Shown here in pieces: positions 53,409-61,558 of a DNA stretch of 64,000 nt. The notes beneath the pieces were generated by a model, which worked only from the letters and a program-made list of their open reading frames with translations, was not told the DNA's origin and did not search any database. The DNA is from Gemmobacter nectariphilus DSM 15620 (lineage in GTDB: Bacteria > Pseudomonadota > Alphaproteobacteria > Rhodobacterales > Rhodobacteraceae). Position numbers and translations under genes: made by a program. The first letter of the stretch is position 1. Each line of letters begins with the position of its first letter. Where the stretch lies: the NCBI RefSeq assembly GCF_000429765.1, contig NZ_KE386949.1, positions 1 to 64,000 of the forward strand. Reading direction: 5' to 3'.

Positions 53409-54580
53409 GCGCCCTCCGGCATCGGCGGCAGGCCCAGCAGGGCGCGTTTCTCGGCCGTGGTCAGGAACTCGGCCGCCGACACCCGCGACCATTGCGCCTC
53501 GCGCTCGGCCGCCAGCGCCGGCACCTGGTCCAGATCGGGCCGGATCTCCACCGCATCAAAGCCAAAGCCCGACAGCCAATGCGCCAGCGCCGCAGTCACC
53601 TTGGCCGCCAGCGGCAGCACCGTCAGACGAAAGAACGCCCGGTTGGCCTCCTGGTAATTGGCATAGGTGGCATCGCCCGGGATCCCCAGCAGCATCGGTG
53701 GCACGCCAAAGGCAATCGCGATCTCGCGCGCCGCCGCCTCCTTGGTCTGGTGGAACTCCATGTCGCTGGGGCTGAACCCCATCGGCTTCCAGTCCAGCCC
53801 CCCCTCCAGCAACATCGGCCGCCCGGCATTGCGCGCGCCCATATGGTGGGTCTCCATCTCGGCCACCAGCCGGTCATACTGATCGCCGCTCAACGACCCC
53901 GCCCCGTCCGGCCCCTTGTAGACGATGGCGCCCGACGGGCGCGCGGCATTGTCCAGCAGCGCCTTGGACCAGCGGCTCGCGCTCGAATGCACATCCAGCG
54001 CCACCGCCGCCGCCTGCAGCGGCGAGAAGCCATAATGATCGTCCTGCGGATGGAACGCCCGGATATGACACACCGGCTGCACCTCGCCCGTCATGTCGAA
54101 CCGATGCCGGCGCCCGCCCACCGTGTAATCATAGGCCACCGGCCAGCCATCCGCCCCCGGCACCAACGCCATCCGGTCGGGGCGCAGCACATGCAGCTCG
54201 GCCACACCCGCCGCGCCTGGCACCGCCTCCAGATAGGCATTGCCCGCCAGCAGCAGATGGCCATAGACCGCTTCCAGAAAATCCGCCCGCCCCTGCACCG
54301 CATTGGGCCGACGGATCAGATCGGCCACCGGATGCACCTCATAGCGCCGCTCGCCATCTTGCACGACCAGAGGTAGCGCGGCCGCACTTTCCGCGATCAG
54401 CTTCACCGCCCGAAACGCCACCGGATTGCCCAGAAACCCGTTCCGCGTCAGCGACACCGTATCGCGCGGGCTCCAGGCCACCCCGCCCCCCGAGGCCATC
54501 GCCACCACCCGTCCGGTGGCCGAGGCCTTGACCTCCGGCACCACCGGCGCCGCCCCACGCTTGAGAAAATCGAACACCAT
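53405..54580 (-). CDS. GTA portal protein g3
   Basis: The 391-residue product is an HK97-type portal: FLGNPVAFRAVKLIAESAAALPLVV, ELHVLRPDRMAL, GFSPLQAAAVAL and the conserved GVPPMLLGIPGDATYANYQEANRAFF. It forms the dodecameric ring through which DNA passes. ATG 54580 with AGGAG upstream. Confidence 0.95.
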   Translation of the reverse strand: MVFDFLKRGAAPVVPEVKASATGRVVAMASGGGVAWSPRDTVSLTRNGFLGNPVAFRAVKLIAESAAALPLVVQDGERRYEVHPVADLIRRPNAVQGRADFLEAVYGHLLLAGNAYLEAVPGAAGVAELHVLRPDRMALVPGADGWPVAYDYTVGGRRHRFDMTGEVQPVCHIRAFHPQDDHYGFSPLQAAAVALDVHSSASRWSKALLDNAARPSGAIVYKGPDGAGSLSGDQYDRLVAEMETHHMGARNAGRPMLLEGGLDWKPMGFSPSDMEFHQTKEAAAREIAIAFGVPPMLLGIPGDATYANYQEANRAFFRLTVLPLAAKVTAALAHWLSGFGFDAVEIRPDLDQVPALAAEREAQWSRVSAAEFLTTAEKRALLGLPPMPEGA

Positions 54581-54932
54581 CCGCCGCTCCTGATTCTCGC
54601 TCAAGGCGCGTCCAAAGCCCGGCTTTCCAAAACCGCACCTGCACCAGCGCCCCGCCCCGTTTTCTGCAAATCACCAAAGTCCACCCGCCGCGATACCGCC
54701 GCCCCCAGGGCCGCAATCACAAAGCCCGCGCCACGAAACCTGCGCGCGCCATCAAACCACGCCGCACGCCCTTCCGCGCCCCTGCCCCCGCGCCCCACAG
54801 ACGCCCTGCAACACCCGGCGAGCGCGCCAGCCCCCCGCCGCCCCGGCCAAAGGGGGCGCCGCCCCCTGCCATTTTTGCCTTTTCCCAAATACCCCGCGGG
54901 GGGTCCGGGGGGCGCGAAGCCCCCGGCGCCGC
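54581..54932. other. Non-coding gap between g2 and g3 with repeat copy D
   Basis: This 352-base stretch breaks an otherwise tightly packed operon. On the minus strand it has a hairpin CCGGGGGC/GCCCCCCGG just after the g2 stop, then CCCCCCGCGGGGTATTTGGG, like the dispersed repeat seen elsewhere, and a second G-rich, C-rich hairpin. A 45-codon frame beginning at about 54872 has no visible ribosome site and no homologue that I recognise, so I do not call a gene. Confidence 0.55.
54881..54927 (-). repeat. Dispersed hairpin repeat, copy D
   Basis: On the minus strand GGGGGC-N-GCCCCCC, then CCCCCCGCGGGGTATTTGGG; it shares the G-run/C-run hairpin and GG(A)TATTT box with copies A, B and C, without the middle palindrome. 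Sited directly after g2. Confidence 0.5.
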
Positions 54933-56339
54933 CTACAGCCCCCGAACGCGCGGCCGCCCGCCTGGATCGACCATCAGCTCGCTCAAGGCCCAGACCAGCG
55001 CATCCACCCGGTCCGGGCTGCCCTTGCCCTGATAGCCCTGCACCGTCATGCGGCACATCTGATCCTCAAGGCCCGCCAGCCCCCGCACATGCTTGACCCG
55101 GCCCTGCTCATACAGCGCGGCCACCGGCTCGGCGCGGGCCGCCTTGCCCCGGCTCGCCCGCACCGCCTTGACCGGCGCCATGCCATCGACCGACCGGATC
55201 ACCCGCGCCACCAGATCGCCGCCCTGATTGACCTCGGCGACGATCCGCTCCGCCCCGTGGCGATCGCGCGCGGCCACCGCTGCCCGCGCCCATTGGTCCG
55301 GGCTCGCCCCCGCCACCGTCGCATCCTCCAGAACAAAGGCGCGCCACTCTTGCGGCGCGCCCTGCATCTGAACCCCGACGACCACGATCCCGCATTCGTC
55401 CGATGTGTTGGTCCCGGTGACCGGCGGGTCCACCGCCACGACCACCCGGTCCAGCCTGGGCACCTCGTCGACCCGCGCCGCCTCGATCCCGGCACTGGTC
55501 CACAGCGCGCCCTCGGCGTCCTCCAGCAACACCCCGTCCAGCTCCTGCCGCCCCAGCCGTGTGCCGGCATAGCGCGTCTGCACCTCCTCCAGGAAACTCG
55601 CCGCCAGATAGGCCCGGTTCGCCTCGGTCGGCGCATGGGTGATCACCGTCGAGGGGTTGCGCAAGATCGCCTTCAGCACCGCCACATTCTGCGGCGTCGT
55701 CGTGACCACCTGCCGCGGGTGGCGCCCCAACCGCAGCGCGAACTGCAACATGTCCCAGCTCGGCTCGGCCTTCTTCCACTTGGCCAGCTCATCGACCCAG
55801 GCCGCATCGAACTGCGGGCCCCGCAGGCTGTCCGGCTCATGCGCCGAATAGACCTCGGCCACCGCGCCATTGGGCCACAGCAGCCGCCGCCGCCCCGCCT
55901 GCCATTCGGGGCGCCGGTCAGGGGGCGAACAGGCCATGATCCCGCTTTCGCCAAAGATCATCACCTCGCGCACCTGATCCAGCGTCTCGCCAACCAGCGC
56001 CACGCGACGCGCCCGCCCCGCATCGCAGGGCCGCGCGCCTTCAACCTCGGCGCGCACCCATTCGGCGCCCGCGCGGGTCTTCCCTGCCCCGCGCCCGCCC
56101 ATGATGACCCAGGTTTTCCAGGCCCCCTCGGGCGGCAACTGATGCGGCAGCGCCCAGAATTCGAACACCCAGGGCAGCGCGGCCAGCGTCTGGTCGCTCA
56201 GCCCCCCCAGAAAGGCGTCAATCTGATCCGGCGTCGCGGAGGCAAGCCAGGCGGCGCCCGATCTCATCGCGCGCTGCGTCAAGATCGAACTCCCGGCCGC
56301 CTGCCAGCTCTCCGGCGTCTCGGCGAAGCTTCTCTGCAT
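54933..56339 (-). CDS. GTA terminase large subunit g2
   Basis: The DNA-packaging motor, 468 residues. Walker A MGGRGAGKTRAGAEW is at about residue 80-94, Walker B-like AAWVDELAKWKKAEPSW follows, and the RNase H-like nuclease half begins with VVVAVDPPVTGTNTSDECG, the first acidic residue. ATG 56339 has CGGAGAG upstream; another in-frame ATG at 56264 is possible. It overlaps g1 by 122 bases. Confidence 0.95.
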   Translation of the reverse strand: MQRSFAETPESWQAAGSSILTQRAMRSGAAWLASATPDQIDAFLGGLSDQTLAALPWVFEFWALPHQLPPEGAWKTWVIMGGRGAGKTRAGAEWVRAEVEGARPCDAGRARRVALVGETLDQVREVMIFGESGIMACSPPDRRPEWQAGRRRLLWPNGAVAEVYSAHEPDSLRGPQFDAAWVDELAKWKKAEPSWDMLQFALRLGRHPRQVVTTTPQNVAVLKAILRNPSTVITHAPTEANRAYLAASFLEEVQTRYAGTRLGRQELDGVLLEDAEGALWTSAGIEAARVDEVPRLDRVVVAVDPPVTGTNTSDECGIVVVGVQMQGAPQEWRAFVLEDATVAGASPDQWARAAVAARDRHGAERIVAEVNQGGDLVARVIRSVDGMAPVKAVRASRGKAARAEPVAALYEQGRVKHVRGLAGLEDQMCRMTVQGYQGKGSPDRVDALVWALSELMVDPGGRPRVRGL

Positions 56340-56547
56340 TCTGTCTCTCCGTGACCAGCACCTTCAGGGCGCCGCTGACGTCCTTGGTATATGTGGCCAG
56401 CTCCCGCGCCGTCTGGGCCGAGGCTTCCGCCTGCGCCTCGTCCAGAAGCTTCCTCAGGATCGTGCTGGCCAGGTCGAACAGTTCCAGGGCCTCAGCGGCT
56501 TCGTTCCGCAAAGGCCCGGTTTGCGAAACCGGCGTGTGGATTGTCAT
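56218..56547 (-). CDS. GTA small terminase g1
   Basis: The 109-residue product is helical, LELFDLASTILRKLLDEAQAEASAQTARELATYTKDVSGALK, and is the first gene of the cluster as in Rhodobacter capsulatus, where g1 is a small terminase without the usual DNA-binding domain, fitting non-specific packaging. ATG 56547 is chosen; ribosome site weak. Large overlap with g2 is normal. Confidence 0.88.
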   Translation of the reverse strand: MTIHTPVSQTGPLRNEAAEALELFDLASTILRKLLDEAQAEASAQTARELATYTKDVSGALKVLVTERQNAEKLRRDAGELAGGREFDLDAARDEIGRRLACLRDAGSD

Positions 56548-56593
56548 GGTGGTCGTGACCTGCCCTCTCATGCACCCGCACGAGCGGAAACGG

Positions 56594-56625
56594 AAAAGCG
56601 GCCGAGGGGTTTCCCCCGGGCCGCT
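56594..56625 (-). terminator. Intrinsic terminator in the GTA leader
   Basis: AGCGGCC/GGCCGCT (56597-56603 with 56619-56625) plus an inner GGGG/CCCC stem and a three-base loop, then TTTT (56594-56597 on the minus strand). It lies 47 bases before the g1 start, between the promoter at 56651-56679 and g1. Transcription from that promoter should stop here unless prevented. Confidence 0.7.
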
Positions 56626-56650
56626 GACCCACTTCTTCTAGCATGCACTC

Positions 56651-56679
56651 TTTCTACCAAAGAGCGTTCGCAGAGTCAA
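56651..56679 (-). promoter_or_regulatory. Strong sigma70-type promoter at the head of the GTA cluster
   Basis: On the minus strand TTGACT (56674-56679), a 17-base spacer and TAGAAA (56651-56656), the same -10 as the rRNA-like promoter at 162. It is about 100 bases before g1, pointing into the cluster. The rest of 56548-56768 has no gene. GTA transcription in Rhodobacter capsulatus is known to need GafA and CtrA; a constitutive-looking promoter with a terminator behind it was not expected. Confidence 0.6.
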
Positions 56680-56768
56680 TCCACTTTCGTCATGGTTGCG
56701 CCCCTCACAGCCACAAACCCCGTCGCGCATCCGCGAAATTGCGTGCAACACATTGAAACCAAACGACC

Positions 56769-57551
56769 TTATGCCAGCAACTGCACCCAGACCGGCACAT
56801 GGTCCGAAGGCTTGTCGCGGCCGCGTTCGGCCTTTTCGATGCCCACATCCTCCAGAATATCGGCGGCCTGAGGGCTCAGCAGCAGATGATCGATTCGAAT
56901 CCCGTTGTTCCGCTCCCAGGCGCCGGCCTGATAATCCCAGAACGAATACTGCCCCGGCCCCTGCACCTTCAGCCGGAACGCATCGTAATAGCCCAGCGCA
57001 AGGATTTTGCGAAACGCCGCCCGGCTTTCGGGGCGGAACAGCGCGTCATCCAACCAGGCCTCGGGCTTGGCGGCATCCTCGGGCTGCGGGATCACGTTGT
57101 AATCGCCGGCCAGCACCACCGGCTCCTCGCTGTCCAGCAGCTCGGCGGCACGCGCGCGCATCCGCTCCATCCAGCCCAGCTTGTAATCGAACTTCGGCCC
57201 CGGCGCCGGGTTGCCGTTCGGCAGGTACAGCCCCACCACCTTGACCGCCCGCGCCTCGCCCATGACCGTCGCCTCGATCCAGCGCGCCTGCTCGTCCCCG
57301 TCATCGCCCGACAGGCCGCGCGATACATCCTCCAGTGGCAGACGCGACAGAATCGCCACCCCGTTAAAGCTCTTCTGGCCATGGGTTTCGACCCGATAGC
57401 CCATGTCCTCGAAATGCTGGCGCGGGAATCCCTCGTCGACCGTCTTGATTTCCTGCAACAGCACCACATCCGGCCGCTCTTCGCCCAGCCAGCGGGTCAG
57501 CGCCTCGAACCTGGCCTTTATACCGTTGATGTTGAAGGTATAAATCCGCAT
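56769..57551 (-). CDS. xth: Exodeoxyribonuclease III family, copy 2
   Basis: The 260-residue product has FNINGIKARFEAL, VLLQEIKTVDEGFP with metal-binding Glu, FNGVAILSRLPLED, VLAGDYNVIPQPEDAAKP with Asp and Asn, IRIDHLLLSPQ and KPSDHVPVWVQLLA. It is closest in pattern to the XthA1 group. A paralogue lies at 28966. An inverted repeat TTTCGT-N7-ACGAAA (57628-57646) is in the divergent gap upstream. Confidence 0.94.
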   Translation of the reverse strand: MRIYTFNINGIKARFEALTRWLGEERPDVVLLQEIKTVDEGFPRQHFEDMGYRVETHGQKSFNGVAILSRLPLEDVSRGLSGDDGDEQARWIEATVMGEARAVKVVGLYLPNGNPAPGPKFDYKLGWMERMRARAAELLDSEEPVVLAGDYNVIPQPEDAAKPEAWLDDALFRPESRAAFRKILALGYYDAFRLKVQGPGQYSFWDYQAGAWERNNGIRIDHLLLSPQAADILEDVGIEKAERGRDKPSDHVPVWVQLLA

Positions 57552-57746
57552 CTTGCCACCTCGTGCGCCTTGTCCTTGCCATGATTACCCCTTGGGGGGC
57601 CACAGGCCAAGCCGACTTTCGCCATTGTTTCGTCCAAGTCACGAAATCCGCAACCATTTCGGGAATTTGTTTCCATTCTTGGGGTTTCCGAATCCCGGCA
57701 AACATGGATAACACTTGAGAAGTCAAAGAATCCCCGGGATTGCCAG

Positions 57747-57839
57747 ATGACCATGACCCAAGCTGTCCCGGACGTAGTCGCAAACGGTGCCCCGCGCAGT
57801 TGCGCCCCTACCCAGCCCGCCGGGGTTCCGACACCATGA
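57747..57839 (+). CDS. 30-codon upstream open reading frame overlapping the lipoprotein start
   Basis: ATG 57747 opens a 30-residue peptide (MTMTQAVPDVVANGAP...) whose TGA at 57837 overlaps the ATG of the following lipoprotein gene (ATGA). No strong ribosome site is seen. It may couple translation or be a leader peptide, or it may be chance; no homologue known to me. Confidence 0.3.
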   Translation: MTMTQAVPDVVANGAPRSCAPTQPAGVPTP

Positions 57840-59236
57840 AGCGCCTTTCTGCCATCGCCTGCCTGTTCCTCAGCGCCTGCGTCTCGCCCCAGTCGGCCGA
57901 TGTGCCCCAGCGCCGCGCCATCGCGGCCGAGGTGATGCCGAACACCAGCCCGATGCGCAGCTTCGCCCCACAAGGGCCGGCACGGGTCTCGCGATCCAAC
58001 ACGTCGGTGGCAGCGGATTTCCTCGACCTCAGCTTCCGCATGGAAAGCGGCCGGGCGATCCCGGTGTTTTCCCGGTTCGAAGGCCCGGTCCGCGTCGCCC
58101 TGACCGGCAATGTGCCCGCGACCGCCGCGCGTGATCTCTCGGCGCTGCTGGGCCGCCTGCGCTCGGAAGCCGGGATCGACATTGGCCCCGCCTCTGGCGG
58201 CGCGGCCAATATCACCGTGCAGTTCCTGCCGCGCTCGACCATGCAGGCCGCCGTGCCGAACGCCGCCTGCTTCGTCGTGCCCCGCGTCTCTTCGTGGGAT
58301 GAATTCCGCGCGGCCCGCGGCACATCCAGGATCGACTGGACCACGCTGACCCAGCGTGATCGCGCCGCGATCTTCATCCCCTCGGATGTCGCCCCGCAAG
58401 AGGCGCGCGATTGCCTCCACGAAGAGCTTGCCCAGGCGCTCGGGCCGCTGAACGATCTCTACCACCTGTCCGATTCGGTCTTCAACGACGACAATTTCAA
58501 CACCGTGCTGACCGGCTTCGACATGCTGGTCCTGCGCACCACCTATGCGCGCGAGCTGCACAGCGGCATGACCAAGGCCGAGGTTGCGGCCCGCCTGCCC
58601 GCCATCTTGCCCCGCCTGAACCCGGCGGGGGGCGGTGTCAGCCTGTCGGCCGGCGTCCAGACCCCGCGCGCCTGGATCAATGCGGTGGAAACCGCGCTCT
58701 CGCCCCGCTCGTCCGACAGCGCCCGCCGCGCCGGCGCCCAGACCGCGCTGGCCATCGCCCAGTCGCAAGGCTGGTCCGACAACCGTCGCGCCTTTGCCCA
58801 TTTCCTGCTGGCCCGCCTGTCCATGAGCTCGCAGCTCGATCAGGCCGTGTCGTAATTCGCCGAAGCCTCGCGGTATTACGCCGGCCTTCCTGGCGGGGCG
58901 CTGCATCAGGCCCATGTCGACATGCAGATGGCCGCCTTTGCGCTGTCCTCGGGCCAGTATGATCAGGTCCTCTCGCTGACCCAGCGCGCCACCCCGGCCG
59001 TTACCCGCGAACAGAATGCCGCGGTCCTCGCCACGCTCCAGATGCTGCGCTCCGAGGCTCTGGCCGCCACCGGCCGCACCGCCGAGGCTCAAGCAGCCCG
59101 TCTCGACAGTCTGGGCTGGGCACGCTATGGCTTCGGTTCCGAGGCTCAGGTTCAGGCGCGTCTGTCCGAGGTTTCCGCCTCGCCCCGCGCCGCACCGCCA
59201 GCCGCTAACCGAACGACCACGCGGGGGGTTGCATGA
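57836..59236 (+). pseudogene. DUF2927-like lipoprotein gene with an in-frame stop
   Basis: The product starts with a lipoprotein signal: lipobox LSAC with Cys15. The DUF2927-type domain is in VQFLPRSTMQAAVPNAACFVVPRVSSW with the later DCLHEELAQALGPLNDLYHLSDSVFNDDNF. TAA at 58853-58855 ends the frame at codon 340, but the same frame continues without a break to 59236 with a family-like helical region. CAA to TAA, one C-to-T change, explains it. Reinitiation at ATG 58922 or a truncated, still exported lipoprotein are possible. The 54-residue gene starts at its end. Confidence 0.8.
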
Positions 59237-59397
59237 TCATTCTGGCCGGGCTCCTTTTGGGGGCCCTTTGGGGCGGCTGGCTTGCGCGCAAACGCAAGGG
59301 CTCGCGCCTTGACATTGCCCAGTATGCGGCGGCCTTTGGCATCGCCTTTGCCATTCTTGGGCTGTTCGCGACGGTCCTTCTCGACCGCTTCATCTGA
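59233..59397 (+). CDS. Small membrane protein of 54 residues
   Basis: ATG 59233 overlaps the preceding stop by ATGA. Two hydrophobic helices (about 2-16 and 32-50) flank a basic loop ARKRKGSR, giving a two-pass inner-membrane protein. Not long enough for easy recognition; function unknown. It is followed by the VWA gene 16 bases later. Confidence 0.65.
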   Translation: MIILAGLLLGALWGGWLARKRKGSRLDIAQYAAAFGIAFAILGLFATVLLDRFI

Positions 59398-59413
59398 CAG
59401 GGGGAAGGCAGCC

Positions 59414-60598
59414 ATGTTCCTGCCCTTCTTCGAGGCCCTGCGCCGAAACAATGTTCCGGTCAGCCTGCGCGAATATCTCGCCTTTCTCGAAGGTGTGTCG
59501 GCGGGCCTCGTCACCTATGACACCGACGGGTTCTACTACCTGGCCCGCACCGCGATGGTAAAGGACGAACGGCACATCGACCGCTTCGACCGCGCCTTCG
59601 CCGCCGCCTTTTCTGGGCTGGATGCGATCACCGCCCAGCAGGTGATCGAGGCCCTGGATCTGCCGCCCGAATGGCTGGCCAAACTGGCCGAAAAGCACCT
59701 GACGCCCGAGGAAATGGCGGAAATCCAGGCGCTTGGCGGGTTTGAAAAGCTGATGGAGACCCTGCGCCAGCGGCTGGAAGAACAGCAGGGCCGCCATCAG
59801 GGCGGCAACAAGTGGATCGGCACCGCCGGCACCTCGCCCTTTGGCGCCTATGGCTACAACCCCGAAGGCGTGCGCATCGGCCAGAAAGAGGGGCGCCACG
59901 GCCGCGCCGTCAAGGTCTGGGACAAGCGCGAATTCCGCAACCTCGACGATCAGGTCGAACTGGGCACCCGCAACATCAAGGTCGCCATGAAGCGGCTGCG
60001 CAAATGGGCCCGCGACGGCGCGCATGAGGAACTGGATCTGGACGGCACGATCCGCGCCACCGCCGAACAGGGCTGGCTGGATGTGAAAACCCGGCCCGAG
60101 CGGCGCAACGCCGTGAAGGTGCTGATGTTCTTCGACGTCGGCGGCAGCATGGATCCGCATATCAAGGTGGTCGAGGAACTGTTCTCGGCCGCCCGCGCCG
60201 AATTCAAGCATCTGGAATACTACTACTTCCACAACTGCCTGTATGAGGGCGTCTGGCGCGACAACCGCCGCCGCTGGGACGCCCAGACCCCCACGGCCGA
60301 GGTGCTGCGCACCTATGGCCCCGACTGGAAATGCATCTTTGTCGGTGACGCCACCATGTCGCCCTATGAGGTGCTGCAACCGGGCGGCGCGAATGAACAT
60401 TGGAACCCCGAATCCGGGCAGGTCTGGCTGGAACGCGCGCGGGAACAATGGCCCAGCAACCTGTGGATCAACCCGACCCCGGAACGGTTCTGGGATCATA
60501 CCCAGTCGCTGCGGCTGATCCGGCAGATCTTTGAAAACCGCATGGTCCCCATGACGCTGGACGGGCTGACCCGCGGCATCAAGGAACTCGGGCGGTGA
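59414..60598 (+). CDS. VWA-domain protein, CoxE-like
   Basis: The 394-residue product has N-terminal FFEALRRNNVPVSLREYLAFLEGV typical of CoxE-like proteins and a VWA domain from about 230 with FFDVGGSMDPHIK in place of DxSxS: the metal-site first Asp and last Ser remain but the middle Ser is Gly. CoxE-like proteins usually work with MoxR ATPases in assembling metal enzymes; no moxR is adjacent. ATG 59414 with AAGG upstream. Confidence 0.85.
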   Translation: MFLPFFEALRRNNVPVSLREYLAFLEGVSAGLVTYDTDGFYYLARTAMVKDERHIDRFDRAFAAAFSGLDAITAQQVIEALDLPPEWLAKLAEKHLTPEEMAEIQALGGFEKLMETLRQRLEEQQGRHQGGNKWIGTAGTSPFGAYGYNPEGVRIGQKEGRHGRAVKVWDKREFRNLDDQVELGTRNIKVAMKRLRKWARDGAHEELDLDGTIRATAEQGWLDVKTRPERRNAVKVLMFFDVGGSMDPHIKVVEELFSAARAEFKHLEYYYFHNCLYEGVWRDNRRRWDAQTPTAEVLRTYGPDWKCIFVGDATMSPYEVLQPGGANEHWNPESGQVWLERAREQWPSNLWINPTPERFWDHTQSLRLIRQIFENRMVPMTLDGLTRGIKELGR

Positions 60599-60909
60599 CG
60601 CATCGCACCCGCCGCCGCTGGCTGACCGCGGGGGCGGGTGTGGCGGGGCTTGTGGCGCTGGTGTTCCTGATCCGCGTCGTTCTGGTGCTGGCCGGCTGGG
60701 GCCCCCATCCGGGCCGCCCGGTCGAGGGCTGGATGACCCCGCGCTATCTGGTGCGGGTCTATGACCTTGCGCCGGACCAGCTGTCCGAGGTGCTGGGGAT
60801 CGACCCGCACACCGCCAGGCGCGATCCGCTGGAACGCATTGCCGCCGAGCGCGGCATCCCCCTGCCCGACCTGATCGCCAGGGTCGAAGCCTTGCGGGCC
60901 GCGCAATGA
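60595..60909 (+). CDS. Hypothetical one-TM protein
   Basis: The 104-residue product has a basic N-terminus, one membrane helix (about 11-33) and a soluble C-terminal part beginning WMTPRYLVRVYDLAPDQLSEVLG, possibly helical. It overlaps both the VWA gene and the DedA gene by four bases, so the three are co-translated. Function unknown. Confidence 0.75.
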   Translation: MTHRTRRRWLTAGAGVAGLVALVFLIRVVLVLAGWGPHPGRPVEGWMTPRYLVRVYDLAPDQLSEVLGIDPHTARRDPLERIAAERGIPLPDLIARVEALRAAQ

Positions 60910-61499
60910 CCGAGACGATCACCGAAACCCTGCTGGCCCTGGTGCCCGAATATGGCTCGGCCATGGTGGGGGCCGTGACCTTTGCCTCTTGCCTTGCCCT
61001 GCCGGTTCCCGCCTCGCTGGTCATGCTGGCAGGCGGGGCCTTTGCGGCAACGGGCGATCTGTCGCTGCCGGTCGTTGCCTCGGCCGCGCTTGTGGGGGCG
61101 CTCGCAGGCGATCAGGCGGGCTGGCTTGTGGGCCGATCGGGCTCGGGCCTGTTGCGGCGGGTGGCTGCCTCGCCCGCGCGCCGGCAGATGCTGGCCCGCG
61201 CCCGGTCCCGGCTGGAACGCAATGACCTTGTCACCGTCTATCTGACCCGCTGGCTGTTCAGCCCGCTTGGCCCCTGGGTGAACCTTGCCGCCGGCGCAAC
61301 CGGGCTGCGCTGGCACCGCTTCACGCTTGGCTCGATCGCCGGAGAGCTGACCTGGGTTGCCCTGTATGTCGGGCTGGGCTGGGCCTTTGCCGCGCAGGTC
61401 GACCGTCTGGGCAGCCTGATGGGCAACCTGACCGGCTTTGCCGCGGCGGCCGGGGTGGCCGCGCTGCTGGCCCGCGCCCTCTGGCGGCGCCACCACTGA
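60906..61499 (+). CDS. DedA-family membrane protein
   Basis: The 197-residue product has the DedA/VTT-domain pattern: an early Glu (ALVPEYGSAM), GALAGDQAGWLVGRSG, and the conserved Arg in YLTRWLFSPLGPWVNLAAG, with four or five membrane helices. DedA proteins are lipid scramblases or undecaprenyl phosphate flippases. Last gene of the four-gene run from the 54-residue protein. Confidence 0.88.
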   Translation: MTETITETLLALVPEYGSAMVGAVTFASCLALPVPASLVMLAGGAFAATGDLSLPVVASAALVGALAGDQAGWLVGRSGSGLLRRVAASPARRQMLARARSRLERNDLVTVYLTRWLFSPLGPWVNLAAGATGLRWHRFTLGSIAGELTWVALYVGLGWAFAAQVDRLGSLMGNLTGFAAAAGVAALLARALWRRHH

Positions 61500-61558
61500 C
61501 ACATTCGCAATCCGCAAAGCATTGCAGATTGCAAATGCGCAAGATGCAAAACCCCGCG

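Noticed and set aside
54601-54932. Small open frames in the g2-g3 gap, including one of 45 codons
   Set aside because: No ribosome site or recognisable product; composition is that of GC-rich intergenic DNA with hairpins.
59001-59195. Antisense frames across the DUF2927-like tail
   Set aside because: They are shadow frames of the read-through tail and are not conserved-looking proteins.
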